64,000 nt of DNA from Capsicum annuum (taxonomy: Eukaryota > Streptophyta > Magnoliopsida > Solanales > Solanaceae): assembly GCF_002878395.1 (NCBI RefSeq), contig NC_061116.1, positions 126,551,082 to 126,615,081 of the forward strand, given 5' to 3'. Every line of letters starts with the position of its first letter. Position 1 is the stretch's first letter. Shown here piece by piece: positions 45,393-57,872 of this stretch. The notes beneath the pieces are model-generated. The model searched no databases, was not told the DNA's origin, and saw nothing but the letters and a program-made list of their open reading frames with translations. The position numbers were made by a program, and so were the translations under genes.

Positions 45393-48080
45393 TGTAACGA
45401 CTAAATTTTGGTGATTTTTGTGAAATATTCATTACTGTGTGATTTGATCATTTTAGACCTCCCCGTATTGCATTGTAGTATTTTTGAGGTGTGGAGATGT
45501 TTGGTAGAGTTTCTAAAGCATTTCGGAGTGAATTAAGTGAGATTGAGGTTTTAGGTAGCTTGAAAAGCCTTATAGTTGACTTTGGTCAACATTTATTTAG
45601 TTATGCGTTGGATGGTAACAGACTATAGGTCTAGAACGTTGATTTTAGGTTGGTAACATGGTCGGTTTGGTTTTATGGTTTTTGTATCTCATTTCGACCC
45701 TTGGTTTAGAAAGTTCTAAAATTGATATTCGGGGGTCAACTCTGTGAAAATAACATCTTTTAGAAAATTTGATATCGCCATTAAGCTTGGAATGTCGATT
45801 TTGATAGGGTAGCATAGTCTGTTTGCGTTCACGAGATTCTAGATAAATCCCGAGAGGTCCACGGATACTTTGAATTCTCCAAGTCTCCAGTTGGTGCTCA
45901 GCTACTAGTGTGACCACTAAAGTGGCCCTTTGGGCGCTTTAGCAGATGGTGCTTTAGCGGCCCTTTAGCGTTAAAGTGGCCCTGGCAGCCTAGCAGGTAT
46001 CACTAAAGCGGTAACTTGGGTGCTTTAGCACTCACCGCTAAAGCGGTCCAGGGTTTGCTTTAGCAGACTGTCACCCTAACATCACTTAGGCGCTTCAGTG
46101 TCGACCGCTAAAGCTTCCCATGGTCCACTTTAACACCACCTAGTATATTTAAATACCCTGTTTTCGCCTTTTCCATCATTTTTTAGACTTGGAATTTGGG
46201 GTTTTGAGATTTTGAATAATTTCTTTCATTTCTAAGCATAGGTAAGCTCCAAAACACCTATTTCAACAACTTTTCTTCAACTTTATCATTTAAATCTTGT
46301 TTAAACTTGGATTTAAAGGTGAAATTCAGGGATTTTAGCCGGAAGGCCTAAAAAATTATATTTCTTCAATGTAAATCCCAATTTTAATCCGTTTTCACTT
46401 GGGTTTTCTTTTATGAGTTCCTTTAATCATGGAAAATATATTTTAACAAAATTTTGTTTTTACCCTTCTTTTTTGTGAATCCATTTCGGGGTCCATTTTG
46501 ACCCAAATTTGAAAGTGATCAATATAGGTATTGTTGACCTTATTTTGATATGTAGATTCTATATTTGTATATTTTAGTTGGTTTTGGGTACGTTCATGGG
46601 GGGAAAGCTTCAGATTGAAGTCTTTTTGGACCAATTTTCGGCATCTGAGGTAGGTTATGGCCTAACTTTCTTCAGACGGCTTTGGTTAGTTAATAATAAA
46701 GTAAAATGATGCTATGGGTATGGGTTTGTATCATGAAAAATTTGTTTAGGTGATTTATGTGCCTGTGTGAGGGTCTATGTGGATAATATTTGGTGGTTTG
46801 TGATATTATTTGTTTATGTGTGACCGTGTGGAATCTTATATGATGTTGTTAGCCTGGTAATGATATGTAATGTTTGGTTACACTTTTTTTGGTTGAAAAA
46901 ATACCTAAATTTTGGGAATTATGTGGTATCAATGACATTGTCTTGCATGTTTCACTTGGTAGTTTCCGTATTTTGTTGGATCATGGATAGTTGGTGGATT
47001 TGAGTGGATTTTGGCTCACTTGGTTGGTATATTGGTTTGATATTAGATATTCTCATTTTGGTGGGTTGTGAGAATTACATCCTTATATCATATTCATTCA
47101 TAAAACATTGGTACCATCATAGACATACTGGAAATACTAGGAACACTGTCTTTTCTGACAGAAAATGTGATATTTTTAAAAACCCTCTATCGATGTATGT
47201 ATTCAGAAGAGTTATGGATATTAATATTGGATTATTGGTTGTATATGAGTTGACGAACCCCTCATGGATATTAGCTTTGTAGGTGTATACAGAGGTTGTG
47301 CAATGACCTCGTGCATCACATCATCATTATCATCATCATCTTCATTGCCCTTCTTATATTATGCTTATGTTGTGATTGTATTTCTGTCTTTCACTTGATA
47401 TCTGTCCATTTGTTCTTCTTTCTATACTTGTATTTTATGTATGTGTATACTTGTCCTTCTTTTCCTACCCATATTTATTTTATGTGCTTATAATAGAATT
47501 ATTAGTGGAGACGGTGTTGGCTACCATTTCAAACATTTTTTTATTGCAGGTGACGTGCCCATAGTTTGTGTTTATATGCTTTATTTTCAACTTTACTCAG
47601 TCGATGTATGATACCTACTGAGTACATATGGACTGTACTCATCCCTACTGCGCCTTTTTAGTGCATATCTAGGTACCAGTGCACCGCACGAATAGTTGAA
47701 TCAGGCGATATTTGGAGCCCATTTGAGGTAGATGTTGATCTATGCATTCGGAGTTGACTTCTACCTTTTCTTATCTAGACTATGTCTTACTTGTATTTAG
47801 AGGCATAGTTTCATTCCTGTTTGGATATCTTATGTATTTTGACCTCGAGTTGTACTAGTTAGTCTTGTACTGTGACATCATATTTTGGGATTCGGTTGGT
47901 ATCTTGATTTTATATTTGCTTTTACTATATATATATATATATATAGTTTGACTCTGTTCTAGGGGTCTTGCCTTGGTTTGGTATTATTTTCTTATTTAAT
48001 ATCAGTTTGGGTGATAAGCTTACTTGTTAACTCTTGCCGCCACAAGTGCCACCTTGACCTATGGTTTTTGGGTCCTGACA
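45393..48080 (+). repeat. Element F 3' LTR (about 2.7 kb)
   Basis: It begins tgtaacgactaaattttggt after agtggtggatga and ends ttgggtcctgaca. It carries the ctttagcg/cgctaaag cluster (about 45890-46135) just upstream of a TATA region, tatatttaaata (46144-46155). A TA microsatellite lies at about 47926-47944. Its match with the 5' LTR starts at about 45837. Confidence 0.85.
45890..46135. repeat. Cluster of ctttagcg/cgctaaag words in F's 3' LTR
   Basis: About ten copies in both orientations of gcgctttagcg/ccgctaaagcgg-like words, some forming perfect short palindromes. The same cluster is at 38110-38345 in the 5' LTR, with differences between copies. It sits directly before the TATA region. Confidence 0.75.
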
Positions 48081-48190
48081 AAGTGCTACCGTCTTAATGT
48101 CACCCATCTTTGTCTTGTTGGTTAGAATATCCTTCAAGTACTTAACATACTTAAGATTTTCTTGAAAACATCTAACAAAGGAAGGTTAGT
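48081..48190 (-). pseudogene. Fragment of Athila-like pre-protease region
   Basis: The minus strand reads PSFVRCFQENLKYVKYLKDI then LTNKTKMGDIKTVAL. This is the segment before protease in Athila/Tat gag-pol ('...yaKylKDiltnK.k......vaLt.ec'). It is a short scrap between F's LTR and the copia remnant. Confidence 0.55.
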
Positions 48191-48827
48191 GTGAAGTTCT
48201 CTGAATGTGTCAAACAACTTCTGGAATACATTGTAAAATAGAGGATTAGGTTGCTAACATCTTCACTAAACCACTTAGCAAGGACCGATTCTTGGGTCGA
48301 TAAAATTGAATTGATTTCCTATAACACTTGGTCATCTCCAAATAAGATAGAAGATTGATTACAATTTCCCATCAGATCTAACTTACTCTCATATCCTTAC
48401 AGGTATGCATTCATGGTAGAAAAGAAAAAGTAACAAGAGAAAGAAATACTGACTAAATACAAGGTATGAATCGAGACCCCATAGAGTGACCTGGTTCCCT
48501 CAAAAGTTAGTCTGTCATACATACTTAGGAAAGTTCAAAATGTTTTTTGCATGCCACATAAGCTATTTCTTATTCTCTCCTCTTTATAGATTCCTATTTA
48601 TTAAAAAAATGCCAGTCTTTCCCTCTATTTCAAAATATCTAAGTCACTTCATACATATTATTTTAAACCCTCATCAACTCTTCTTACTAGCTGACTTCAT
48701 TATCATAAATATCCCAAACAAACTCTCCAATGGTCTCTGTGAAAGAATCTGAAGGTACCGTTATAGCTATTGAAAAGCAAATACCTCCTTTAATAGAGAA
48801 ACTAAATCAAAGACCTAGTAGTGTGAC

Positions 48828-50043
48828 TGATACGCCCAAATTACACCTCTCTTACGAGAGCATAAGCGGTCGCTGTCAAATATAGAACCCAACTAGGTTA
48901 GGGTCGAATCTCACAGGGAATATGGTGCTAATTAAGTTGTATGCAGATTAGTTAACTTTAATCATTCATTTTCGTAAAACAAAAAGGGGAAATTTGATTC
49001 AGTTCACAAATTAATGGTTTCAGTTTAACAAGATGAAATATGTATAGTAGTTAGTATTCAAATTCAGAGAAATAGCAAGCTAGGGCTATGTCCACCTTGT
49101 AGTTTTCAATAATTTCTAACTATGGGCTTTACGAATTCATACATGCATCGTGCTTACAGAGAAACGTATTGTATTTAATAACATAATCCTAGTGTTTCTG
49201 AACCATCAAGGACTAATTTACTTTAGTTCTCTCGAATCAAAAGTGTTTACAAAAACAATATGAAATCTCCAAGTAGTTAATCTTGTTAAGGCATTAACAT
49301 ATGAAATAGGGGTTGGAAATCCTATTTTCTTGTCACTACTCTCTTTTCCGAACCTCAACCTTTCTATCGAACAAGTTGAGTTTTAAGGCACATCCTCTAT
49401 GTTTGCAACCACGAGAATTCAAGATAAACAAAAAGAGTATGATATAAGCAGATCAAAACATGATGAATTCAAAAACCCAAAGTAATAGATTGTATGTTCC
49501 AAGGCTTCCATAACCCTAACTAATAAACTTAGCTACTCATGAATAAAACGGGAATCACAATAGAAATATTCATCATACCAAAAGCTAGAAGATGATCTTG
49601 GTGTGCGAATAGTGAAAACAAGAGAAAAAACATTTTTCTCTCTTTCCCAAGCTAAGCCGCCCTTCTCCTCTTCAAAAACTAATACAGAATATTCAATAAT
49701 GATAAAAATTCAGCATCAAGTCTTTTTAATAATCTTTCTCTCATATTTGCCTTCTAAGTCCCTAAACTAATTATAAATGACAAATTAGTCTTGGACATAG
49801 TTTCTAAGCGCCACATTTGGTCCAACAAGCTACTTTTCTCTTGTGTCATATGCGATCCGCATTCCATAGTCCCATTATGTCTTCATCTACCTCATTAATA
49901 CCTGAAATCATGCTAATCACATTGGTTATCTCAATTACATAGAAGTAGAGTAAAAACATAAGAAACCAGCCACTTTGTCCTCCAAACTTAGCTAAAATAT
50001 GGGTAAGCTATGATGCTTAGGCGTATAAATACACCCAAGATCA
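48828..50043 (-). repeat. Element E 3' LTR (1,216 bp)
   Basis: The plus strand begins tgatacgcccaaattacacc and ends acacccaagatca. It aligns end to end with 55258-56469, with scattered substitutions and a few 1-4 bp indels. The similarity is by far the highest of any LTR pair here, so E is the youngest well-defined insertion. Confidence 0.92.
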
Positions 50044-50056
50044 CCACCCCACACTT
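50044..50056 (-). promoter_or_regulatory. Element E polypurine tract
   Basis: The minus strand reads aagtgtggggtgg immediately before the LTR start TGATC. This is the plus-strand priming site for reverse transcription. Confidence 0.75.
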
Positions 50057-52250
50057 AAAGCTTTGTTCATCCTCGGACAACATATCCATTTATGCATCCT
50101 ACACAAGTATTAGCACCTACAAAGGAAAAACAAGATGTTCAAATAGGCTCACACAATAATTGTAAACAAGAAGTAATTCATGGACCATTACTAAAGAAAA
50201 CCTACCCTCAAGAATAGACTCATTAAGTTGGCAAATTCATACATACCGTTTAAGCAAAGAAATCATATAAATTACCCAACCTTCATCAACCATGTTCCCT
50301 CACAACAAGCAAGTTACCCATAATCACTCACAATCATGTAATTTCTAACAAAATGGGTACAAGAATCAAGTTGTGCTCACTCTCACAAAGAATTCTCAAA
50401 TTACAACTGATGACCATATGCTTGCCCTTAGTATAATGCTCCACTAATATCAGAATGCTAAGATTAGGATCAAATAGGTCTTTTACGGGTTGTAATGCAG
50501 GCCAAAGGATGGGTAGGAACTATTTTGGCCAAAAATAGTGACTATCTTCCCTAAGCTCTTTAATACACTACATTATGCAACTAAGACCAATTTCTAACAA
50601 CCAATTTACACCACTTTCATCGATCCATATCTTTTGTTTTCACCCCATCCCATTAAACTCAATTAATAACATTATGGTGGGAGTATGAAACCCTTTCAAA
50701 TATATTTTTTTGTTGCACCCATTTCACATTACGCACCCCTATGATAGCCACCTTTAACTTAAGCGATTTGCCTTAGTTGAGGTGCACAATGTCCAAGAAG
50801 GACCAGGGCCAAAACAGGTTCATTATAACATGTCCGGGATAAAAATTGGAACTTTTTCAACAATTTTTGCTACTTAAAACCACATATGCCAATAACTAGA
50901 CTTTAGGGTATCAATTTTACTTTTTTCCTCTTATTGTCAAACTCCTAACTCAAATTGATTTTACATTAAAGCTCTTAGGAGATTTTGGATCAAATTACGG
51001 TCTATTAAAGAATGGGTTAGGCTACATATGAGGCTAGCAAAAGAACAAGGTAAAGGCTCAATGGGGCTAACTAAGATAATGTGCAAAGGTAGGTCAAAAG
51101 AAGGCATGAACAATGGCTATCAAAGAAATGCCTAAATATTCTCCTAAACTCACAATCTTTATTTCGCTTTGCACACACACCAGGAAAGTTCTAGCATCAG
51201 TTGCAATAAGGAATATACAACAGTCTTACAAACTCATGGCATATGGTCAACTCAATTAGGAGCATTATAGATTCTCGACCCAATAATTAAATGAATTCAA
51301 CTAAAACCAACAATCACAACAAGAGTCACAACTAGAGCCTAGGTGTTTCAAACATAATGATCCATCGCATACTCATGCTATAATGCAATATGATCCACAA
51401 GAAAATTTACATGCAACAAATGACTAATTTTCTCTTAAGACGGTCGTCATCCATCCATCATCAAGAAAAGCACCTAACTATGACTAAATCAAACAAACAT
51501 CTAACAAGAAACAAAATAAACAAAATAACTGATCCTATCACAGAATTATACTAGGGAGAAGGTACTAATTTCTTACAAAACAAGCATCAAAGTAACCATC
51601 CTCTCTATACTTAATCTAGGCACTATCCTCGATGCAAATAACAAGCTAAAGAACCTGGCTAGTGGTACTCTTCATCCACATTAGGAGTCATGCCACCTGC
51701 ATGGAGATCATCATCGAAGCCATTTTTTTTGTATTCATCACATCACCCATGTCATCCACACATAATGAAACTAACTACAATTAAGATGAAGGTAGTGAAG
51801 TCACCACCTCACACTTAATTTGTTAGTATAAGCCAATTAAGTGTTATTGTCAGGTACTCAGACATCACCGATATACACTTTGATATGGTGCACCAACATT
51901 AGTCGCAATACAATTCACTCACTTTAATTTCCCAAATTCTATTTTAATGAAGCACTTTTTGAACAAAATCATGCCCTACAGCTTCAACCATATAAATATA
52001 TACAGAACACCATCACTTTCACATGATTTTCTCTACATTATGTTTAACACAATAAGATGGAAACTAATAGTTACACAGCTACCATATTGGTTGTGAACAA
52101 TTCACTCACATGTACAAGCTCAAGTACTATAAAAATGGTGCTTATCTTCCTAAGATGTTCAAAATCTTTATTTGACATAGACTTTGCAAGAATTTAATTC
52201 ATAATCCTCGAGAAATCAATTAACTATAAGAAAAGGTCACAATAACTACG
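50057..52250 (-). other. Element E non-coding 3' region
   Basis: The part at 50057-51100 matches D's 35500-36508. A stretch near 51800-51650 corresponds to the end of the env-like ORF and its trailer (minus-strand DMGDVM-like, then non-coding). The rest shows no frame of note. The env-like ORF itself is essentially missing in E. Confidence 0.5.
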
Positions 52251-52800
52251 TGTTAAGAAAGTAAAACTTACCTTGAAGATGGAACATTGAGGAAGGAAGG
52301 GGGAAATTCTTGAGATTGTTAAGCAAAGAGTAATCTTGAAGGGCAAAGAGAATGGTGAGGGAGAAATCTTGTATGGCTTAGGGGTAAAATAAGGATGAAT
52401 TTGGGTATTTAGGGTGCAGAGTTTATTAAAAGAATGAAATTTGGATCGGTTTGACCCAATTCAAAGAAGGATATATGTTGAAATTGGAAGGGTGTGCGGC
52501 GCACAAGTTATCGCACAAGTTTAAGTGTGTGCCACATTGGTCATCGCATACGTAAAAAAGTAAGCCTATACAGTATGGTGTGCGACGCACATGTTATCGC
52601 ACAAAGGTAAGTATGCGGTGCATATGTTATTGCACAAGTTTAAGTGTACACCGCCCAAGGTATCGCACAAGTTAAACAGTGAGGGTGTGTGGTTGGGTGT
52701 GCGATGCACAAGCTATTGCCAACATTAAGGTGTGCGCCGCATAAAGTGTTGCACAAGTTAAGTTGTTCGCTACACATGGTAACACTTACTTGAGGCAGTG
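52250..52800 (-). promoter_or_regulatory. Element E internal gtgcgccgcac-type repeat array with leader and splice donor
   Basis: About eight copies of words like gtgtgcgacgcacatgttat and tcgcacaagtttaagtgt lie between about 52490 and 52790. Downstream on the minus strand come a TATA-like catatatcc (52476-52468), a CT-rich leader and a strong splice donor, CAAG/GTAAGT (GT at 52271-52270). The layout matches D's internal block at 31780-32530. Confidence 0.5.
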
Positions 52801-53179
52801 GGTTTAGGCTATATCTTAGGTGATACCTTTGCCATGGCCTATGTAAACTTGGATACCACACACCCTATAGTACACTTAAACTTGGATGTCATGCACCCCA
52901 TTCCCTATGCTACCACCACAGGCCTACTTGAAAATCACAATATAAAGTCGCACTGCAAAGCTTTGGGGGGAGAATTAATATAATTTGGGTCACAACTCTA
53001 ACACGAGTCATGACTCGAGCCTTAATATTTGACCACTCCAACTTACCTGTAATCTCACAGTTACTCCTAACTTACTACCTTTGATATGGCTTAATTCCAA
53101 ACCAAATTTGGTATCAATCACCTCATTAGTACTTCATGCACCTACACTTAATCAAAAACAACCAAAATGATTAGAAGGA

Positions 53180-53340
53180 TGGGTTGCCTCCCACCAAGCG
53201 CCATAGTTTTAGTCATGGCTCAACTCTTATTTTTGTATTTTTATTTAACATGATAAAATGAAAATAAAATCATGGGTTACCTCCCATGCAGCACCTGATT
53301 TAACATCACAGCACGACTCGATTATTTTGACTACTCAGAC
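53180..53340 (-). repeat. Paired post-protease Athila motif in E
   Basis: Two copies of a gggaggcaaccc/gggaggtaaccca motif, one preceded by cgagtcgtgctgtgatgtta, on the minus strand. Same motif as in D (31330-31475) and in the same relative place, just after protease. Confidence 0.65.
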
Positions 53341-53499
53341 TTCACAAGATACATCGATGATACCATTTGTACCTTTTTGGTTGGATCAAGAAAATGATTT
53401 ATTCCAAGTCCAGCCACTTTGAAGTCACTCACATCTTTGCTTGCAAGTTCAACCAAACTAGCTATGGTCTCCACAGTAGGTTTATCCTTAAATGGTACA

Positions 53500-54400
53500 T
53501 CTCACTCATCTTTGTAAAATACATTAATAATTGAAAAGACACTCATCTTCTTTTATTGTTTCATGGATATACATACTTCAAAACTAACCTCTTTTTCGTT
53601 GAGCCTAAATTACAGCTCATTCAACTCTAGGTCAACTAATACTCTCCCGGTTGCTAAGAATGGCCTACCCAAAATTATGGGTACTTCAAAGTCCACTTCG
53701 TAATCAGGAATTATAAGTCAGCAGGAAATATAAAATCGTCCACCTTTATAAATACATCAGTAAAATCCCAACCAGTCTTTTCACTGATATATCAACCATT
53801 ACAAGTCACATGTTTGTAGGTGTAGGGTCTCTCAAACCCAACTTCTTATAAATAGCTAGCCGCATCAGATTGATGCTAGCTCCCATGTCGCATAAGGCCT
53901 TAGCAAAATCCAGAGACCCAATCGTACAAAGGATGGTGAATGCTCATGAATCTGCCTTCTTCTGCACCAGTGACTTTGTATAAATAGCACTACAATGATG
54001 GAGATTATCCACCGTATCATAGCTTATCTCTCATTTCTTTGTCACAAGATCTTTCATAAACTTAGCATATCCGAGCATTTATTCCAGTGCTTCAACTAAA
54101 GGCACTTCACTGTCAATTGCTTCAACATAGCCATGAATTTGTTAAACTTTCCTTTACCTTCTTTCTTCTTTAATCATCATGGAAATGGGGGTGGTGGCCT
54201 TGGGATTTCAGCTGGATCAACTTTTACCTTCTTTCTTATGTCTTGCCCCACATCACTAACATGCTTCGGCTTAGGTGGTTGTACCACTTTTGCAATTTTT
54301 TTTTCAAAACCTCCCAACTCCACAGGCACCACTCAAGATTCATCAACCATCTCCTAATCCATTTAGACCACATCAGTATAAGAGAATGCTCCCAATCCTA
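53500..54400 (-). pseudogene. Element E aspartic protease, active site kept
   Basis: Minus-strand frames: PPPPFP then KKKEGKGKFNKFMAMLKQLT, LVEALE-like and SDMLSL; then [20 protein letters not shown] and [10 protein letters not shown]; then [20 protein letters not shown] and [20 protein letters not shown]. The catalytic D-M-G-A-S motif is intact (Asp codon at 53889-53887), unlike in D. Small frameshifts and stops separate the blocks. The expected reverse transcriptase does not follow; instead comes VPFKDKPTVETIASLVE and then the paired post-protease motif. Confidence 0.82.
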
Positions 54401-55131
54401 GACTAGATAACATTTTACTGCACCTAGTGGTAATGGCCATACACAATCCATTAATCCTTAGATTCTAAACTGTATCACTTGGTAGAGTCCTATTCTATCT
54501 TTGGTAAAATGCTACAGATAATTGGCTCATCTGCTGCTCTAGTTGTTTAATAGCGATTGAGTGAGAATTTACTAGTTGACTCATGGAAGATATGTCACTC
54601 TTCATAGTAGTCACCCCAGAATTAGTCGCCTCAACTCCTTTTAATAGTTTCTCGATCATGTCCTCCATGGACATTTTGCCTGAACTGGTGGTAGCATTAT
54701 CACGACTTCCAGAAGGTACATACAGTCCACTCCTGTCACTTTTATTATTCCAATCTCCTTGATAGTTCCAAGTTTGTCTTCCTTGACCAACGATTCGAAA
54801 ACCCCCTGGTTATGCAAGTAGATAGCTTCTTCCTCGGTGTCTGATTCAGCTTCCTTACTGTGGGACCCCATAGGTTTTACCTTTTTTATATTCCTTGATA
54901 GCAAATATTTCGTGAGCAGATCTATCTGGGTTTTCATATGAGCCATATCCTGATCATGCTCCTCTTTTCTCCTACGATGCTTTACTGATATTACATTAGA
55001 CCCAGTATTGCTTGCTACCACAAAATCTCTGGTTAATTATTCAGCTTCCTGTTGGTTAGCCATTCTTTCAATGAGATGAGGTTCAGATTGAAGGGTAATA
55101 ATGGTTCTCCTGAACTTCTGGTTTGTGGCAT
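54400..55131 (-). pseudogene. Element E gag, shortened
   Basis: It starts MPQTRSSGEPLLPFNLNLIS at 55131. After about 35 residues and a stop it jumps to the C-terminal half of gag: KHRRRKEEHDQDMAHMKTQI, DLLTKYLLSRNIKKVKPMGS, SDTEEEAIYLHNQGVFESL (55021-54656 ORF), then MEDMIEKLLKGVEATNSGVT, SDISSMSQLVNSHSIAIKQL, EQQMSQLS. The capsid part between is missing, which shows an internal deletion near 55,025. The retained part is a coiled-coil-like, glutamine-rich gag tail common in Athila-type elements of nightshades. Confidence 0.8.
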
Positions 55132-55234
55132 AAACAACAATGAGCCTGTAACGAACAAAAATAAAAATAAACATAAAATAAGGGAACTTGACTGACAGTC
55201 AATTAACACACATAAACTCAATCGACAACCGTAT

Positions 55235-55252
55235 TCTCCGACAACAGTGCCA
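55235..55252 (-). promoter_or_regulatory. Element E primer-binding site
   Basis: The minus strand reads tggcactgttgtcggaga, a slightly changed form of the TGGCGCCGTTGCCGGGGA binding site typical of Athila/Tat elements. It is a few bases from the end of the 5' LTR. It supports the Athila/Tat lineage. Confidence 0.82.
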
Positions 55253-55257
55253 AAATT

Positions 55258-56469
55258 TGATAAGCCCAAATTACACCTCTCTTATGAGAGCGTAAGCGGT
55301 CACTGTCAAATATAGAACCCAACTAGGCTGGGGTCGAATCCCACAGGGAATATGGTGCTAATTAAGTTGTATGCAAATTAGTTGACTTTTAATCATTCGT
55401 TTCCATAAAACAAAAAGGGGGAATTTAATTCAGTTCACAAATTAATGGTTTCAGTTTAACAAGATGAAATATCATAGTAGTATTCAAATTCAGAGAAATA
55501 GCAAGCTAGGGTTATGTCCACCTTATAGTTTTCAACAATTTCTAACTATGGGCTTTTTGAATTCATACATGCATCGTGCTTATAGAGAAATGTATTGTAT
55601 TTAATAACATAATCCTAGTGTTTCTCAATCATCAAGGACTAATTCACTTTAGTTCTCTCGAATCAAAAGTATTTACAAAAACAATACGAAATCTCCAAGT
55701 AGTTAATCCTGTTAAGGCATTAACATATGAAATAAGGGTTGGAAATCCCATTTTCTTGTCACTACTTTCTTTTTCGAACCTCAACCTTTCTATCGAACAA
55801 GTTGAGTTTTAAGGAACATCCTCTATGTTTGCAACCATGAGAATTAAAGATAAACGAAGAGAGTATGATATAAGTAGATCAAAACATGATGAATTCAAAA
55901 AAACCAAAGTAATAGGTTGTATGTTACACGGCTTCCATAACCCTAACTAATAAACTTAGCTACTCATGAATAAAACGGGAATCACAAAAGAAATATTCAT
56001 CATACCAAAAAATAGAAGATGATCTTGGTGTGCGAATAGTGAAAACAAGAGAAAAAAATATTTTTCTCTCTTTCCCAAGCTAAGCCGCCCTTCTCCTCTT
56101 CAAAAACTAATACAAACTATTCAATAATGATAAAAATTCAGCATCAAGTCTTTTTAATAATTTCTCTCATATTTGCCTTCTAAGTCACTGAACTAATTAT
56201 AAATGATAAATTAGTCTTGGACATAGTTTCTAGGCGCCACATTTGGTCCAACAAGCTACTTTTCTCTTGTGTCATATGCCATCCGCATTTCATAGTCTCA
56301 TTATGTCTCCATTTACCTCATTAATACCTGAAATCATGCTAATCACATTACTTAGCTCAATTACATAGAAGTAGAGTAAAAACAAAAGAAACTAGGCACT
56401 TTGTTCTCCAAACTTAGATAAAATATGGGTAAGCTATGATGCTTAGGCCTATAAATACACCCAAAATCA
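55258..56469 (-). repeat. Element E 5' LTR (1,212 bp)
   Basis: Plus-strand borders are tgataagcccaaattacacc and acacccaaaatca. The partner of 48828-50043. A plus-strand open frame at 55576-55812 lies inside it and is not a gene. Confidence 0.92.
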
Positions 56470-57872
56470 GTGACAGTTCGTTGACAAAGTTCTAGTATAG
56501 AAATTAGTGCCAGGGCAATGGTTGAGAAAATAATTAAAAAATCACATGATGAAGGGCTACTTATTGAAAAGAAAAATTCTTTGAATATCTTGATAGTAAA
56601 TGTTAAGAACGGAACTTCCCTATGGGTTCTTGCACAACAAATTATTTGAATTTTTTAAAGTACTGCTCGAAGACGGAGTCTCATAGACCAAGAAGCAAAT
56701 GTTCACCATTACCATCCCGAAGAAATGTAAAATCACTATGAAGAAGGTGGTGTGAAACATCACTCAATGGTGATAGATCATATTTCTACCTAGGATAGAG
56801 AAAATACAAAAGTGGATTGAGTGACTGCTCTACTTACCAAAAGGGATGCCAAGATCACTCAATTAAAGTTAGTCTTAGTGTGGGACCTTGCATCGTGGAT
56901 GCTTTAAAAATAGAAAATACTTAGCTTACCAAATGGACTGATGAATTAACCTACATGATCCTCAGAACTCATATTGATGTTGATGATCATTTGACTATGG
57001 TTCTCAAGTCTCTCTCCAAGCCCTCTTCCTAAGTCTCTTATCTTTTTGTATGTTAACCTTTATTTCTAAAAGTCTGTGTTGTCTAGTTATGGCATATGCT
57101 TGGCTATATTTTATGACTTTGGTATTGTTTTCTTCACTATATCTTTACTACATATTATGTTACCTAGTGTTTTCCTACCTCTTGCTTCAGTGCTCTTAAC
57201 TTTCTTTTTATGTTGTTATTACCTCAGTGGTAATGAGTTAACCTAAAATAATTTACCTCTCCTTGTTTTACTGTTAATTAGTTTAATGATGCCAAAAGGG
57301 GAAAATCATGTGAGTTAGTAATTGGTTGTAAAACTTTAGCTATCACAAAAGGGGGAACATATAGGGAATAAGTATAGTGACAAGAGAAACAAAAATGAGG
57401 GCTAGTGTCAGGGAAATCATCCTAATCTGGGTCCACTACTGGCTTAAGTTTGTCATCATCAAAAAGGGGTCAAATAACTTATTCATGGTTTTCATGGTTG
57501 GCAGAATTATTCTTGTATATGATGATTGATAAACTTAAAAAAGGGACAAAAAAAGCAAGAAAGTATATTATATGCAGATGCTGATAATACGTGGAACTAA
57601 TAAGGGAGATGCTGGTGATAGAAGGAACTAATGAGGGACCTAGTTCGCCTAGATGGTAGGAGAAACTAAAGAAGGGATAAATGTTGATAGTATGAAAACT
57701 CTCTGAACCTGTTGTTGTTATATTAGTTATTTGATTATCATCATAAAAAAGGACTGGTACGTCGTTGGTGAGAGGGGGAAGCAAAGGTGCTTGGTTAAAG
57801 TGGAGTTCGGATAAATCTTAGTGTAAAGGGGAAGTGCGAGTTTGTGTTTGTCATCATCGAAAAGGAGGAAAA

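Larger units (their letters stand above)
38058..48080 (+). mobile_element. Element F: Ty3/gypsy chromovirus with truncated 5' LTR
   Basis: The order on the plus strand is 5' LTR remnant (38058-40252), primer-binding site (40256-40267), gag (from 40460), protease, reverse transcriptase, RNase H, integrase, chromodomain-like tail and 3' LTR (45393-48080). It is the most complete pol in the window, yet has many stops. The 5' LTR lacks its first 450 bp, exactly where D's 3' LTR ends, so D probably jumped into it and a later deletion removed the left side. Confidence 0.88.
48828..56469 (-). mobile_element. Element E: Athila-like LTR retrotransposon without reverse transcriptase/integrase
   Basis: Complete borders: perfect target duplication GTGAC (48823-48827 and 56470-56474), two LTRs of 1,216 and 1,212 bp with few differences, primer-binding site (55252-55235) and purine tract (50056-50044). 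Inside on the minus strand are a shortened gag (from 55131), protease (about 54120-53500), the paired post-protease motif (53340-53180), an internal repeat array with promoter-like features (52800-52250), and a non-coding block shared with D. No reverse transcriptase, RNase H or integrase motif is seen, so it must have moved with enzymes from another element or lost them later. Confidence 0.87.

Noticed and set aside
48486..48752. 88-residue plus-strand ORF, hydrophobic
   Set aside because: Lies in the copia remnant's 3' trailer, no family motif.
55576..55812. 78-residue plus-strand ORF
   Set aside because: Inside E's 5' LTR and on the opposite strand from the element; the twin LTR has the frame broken.
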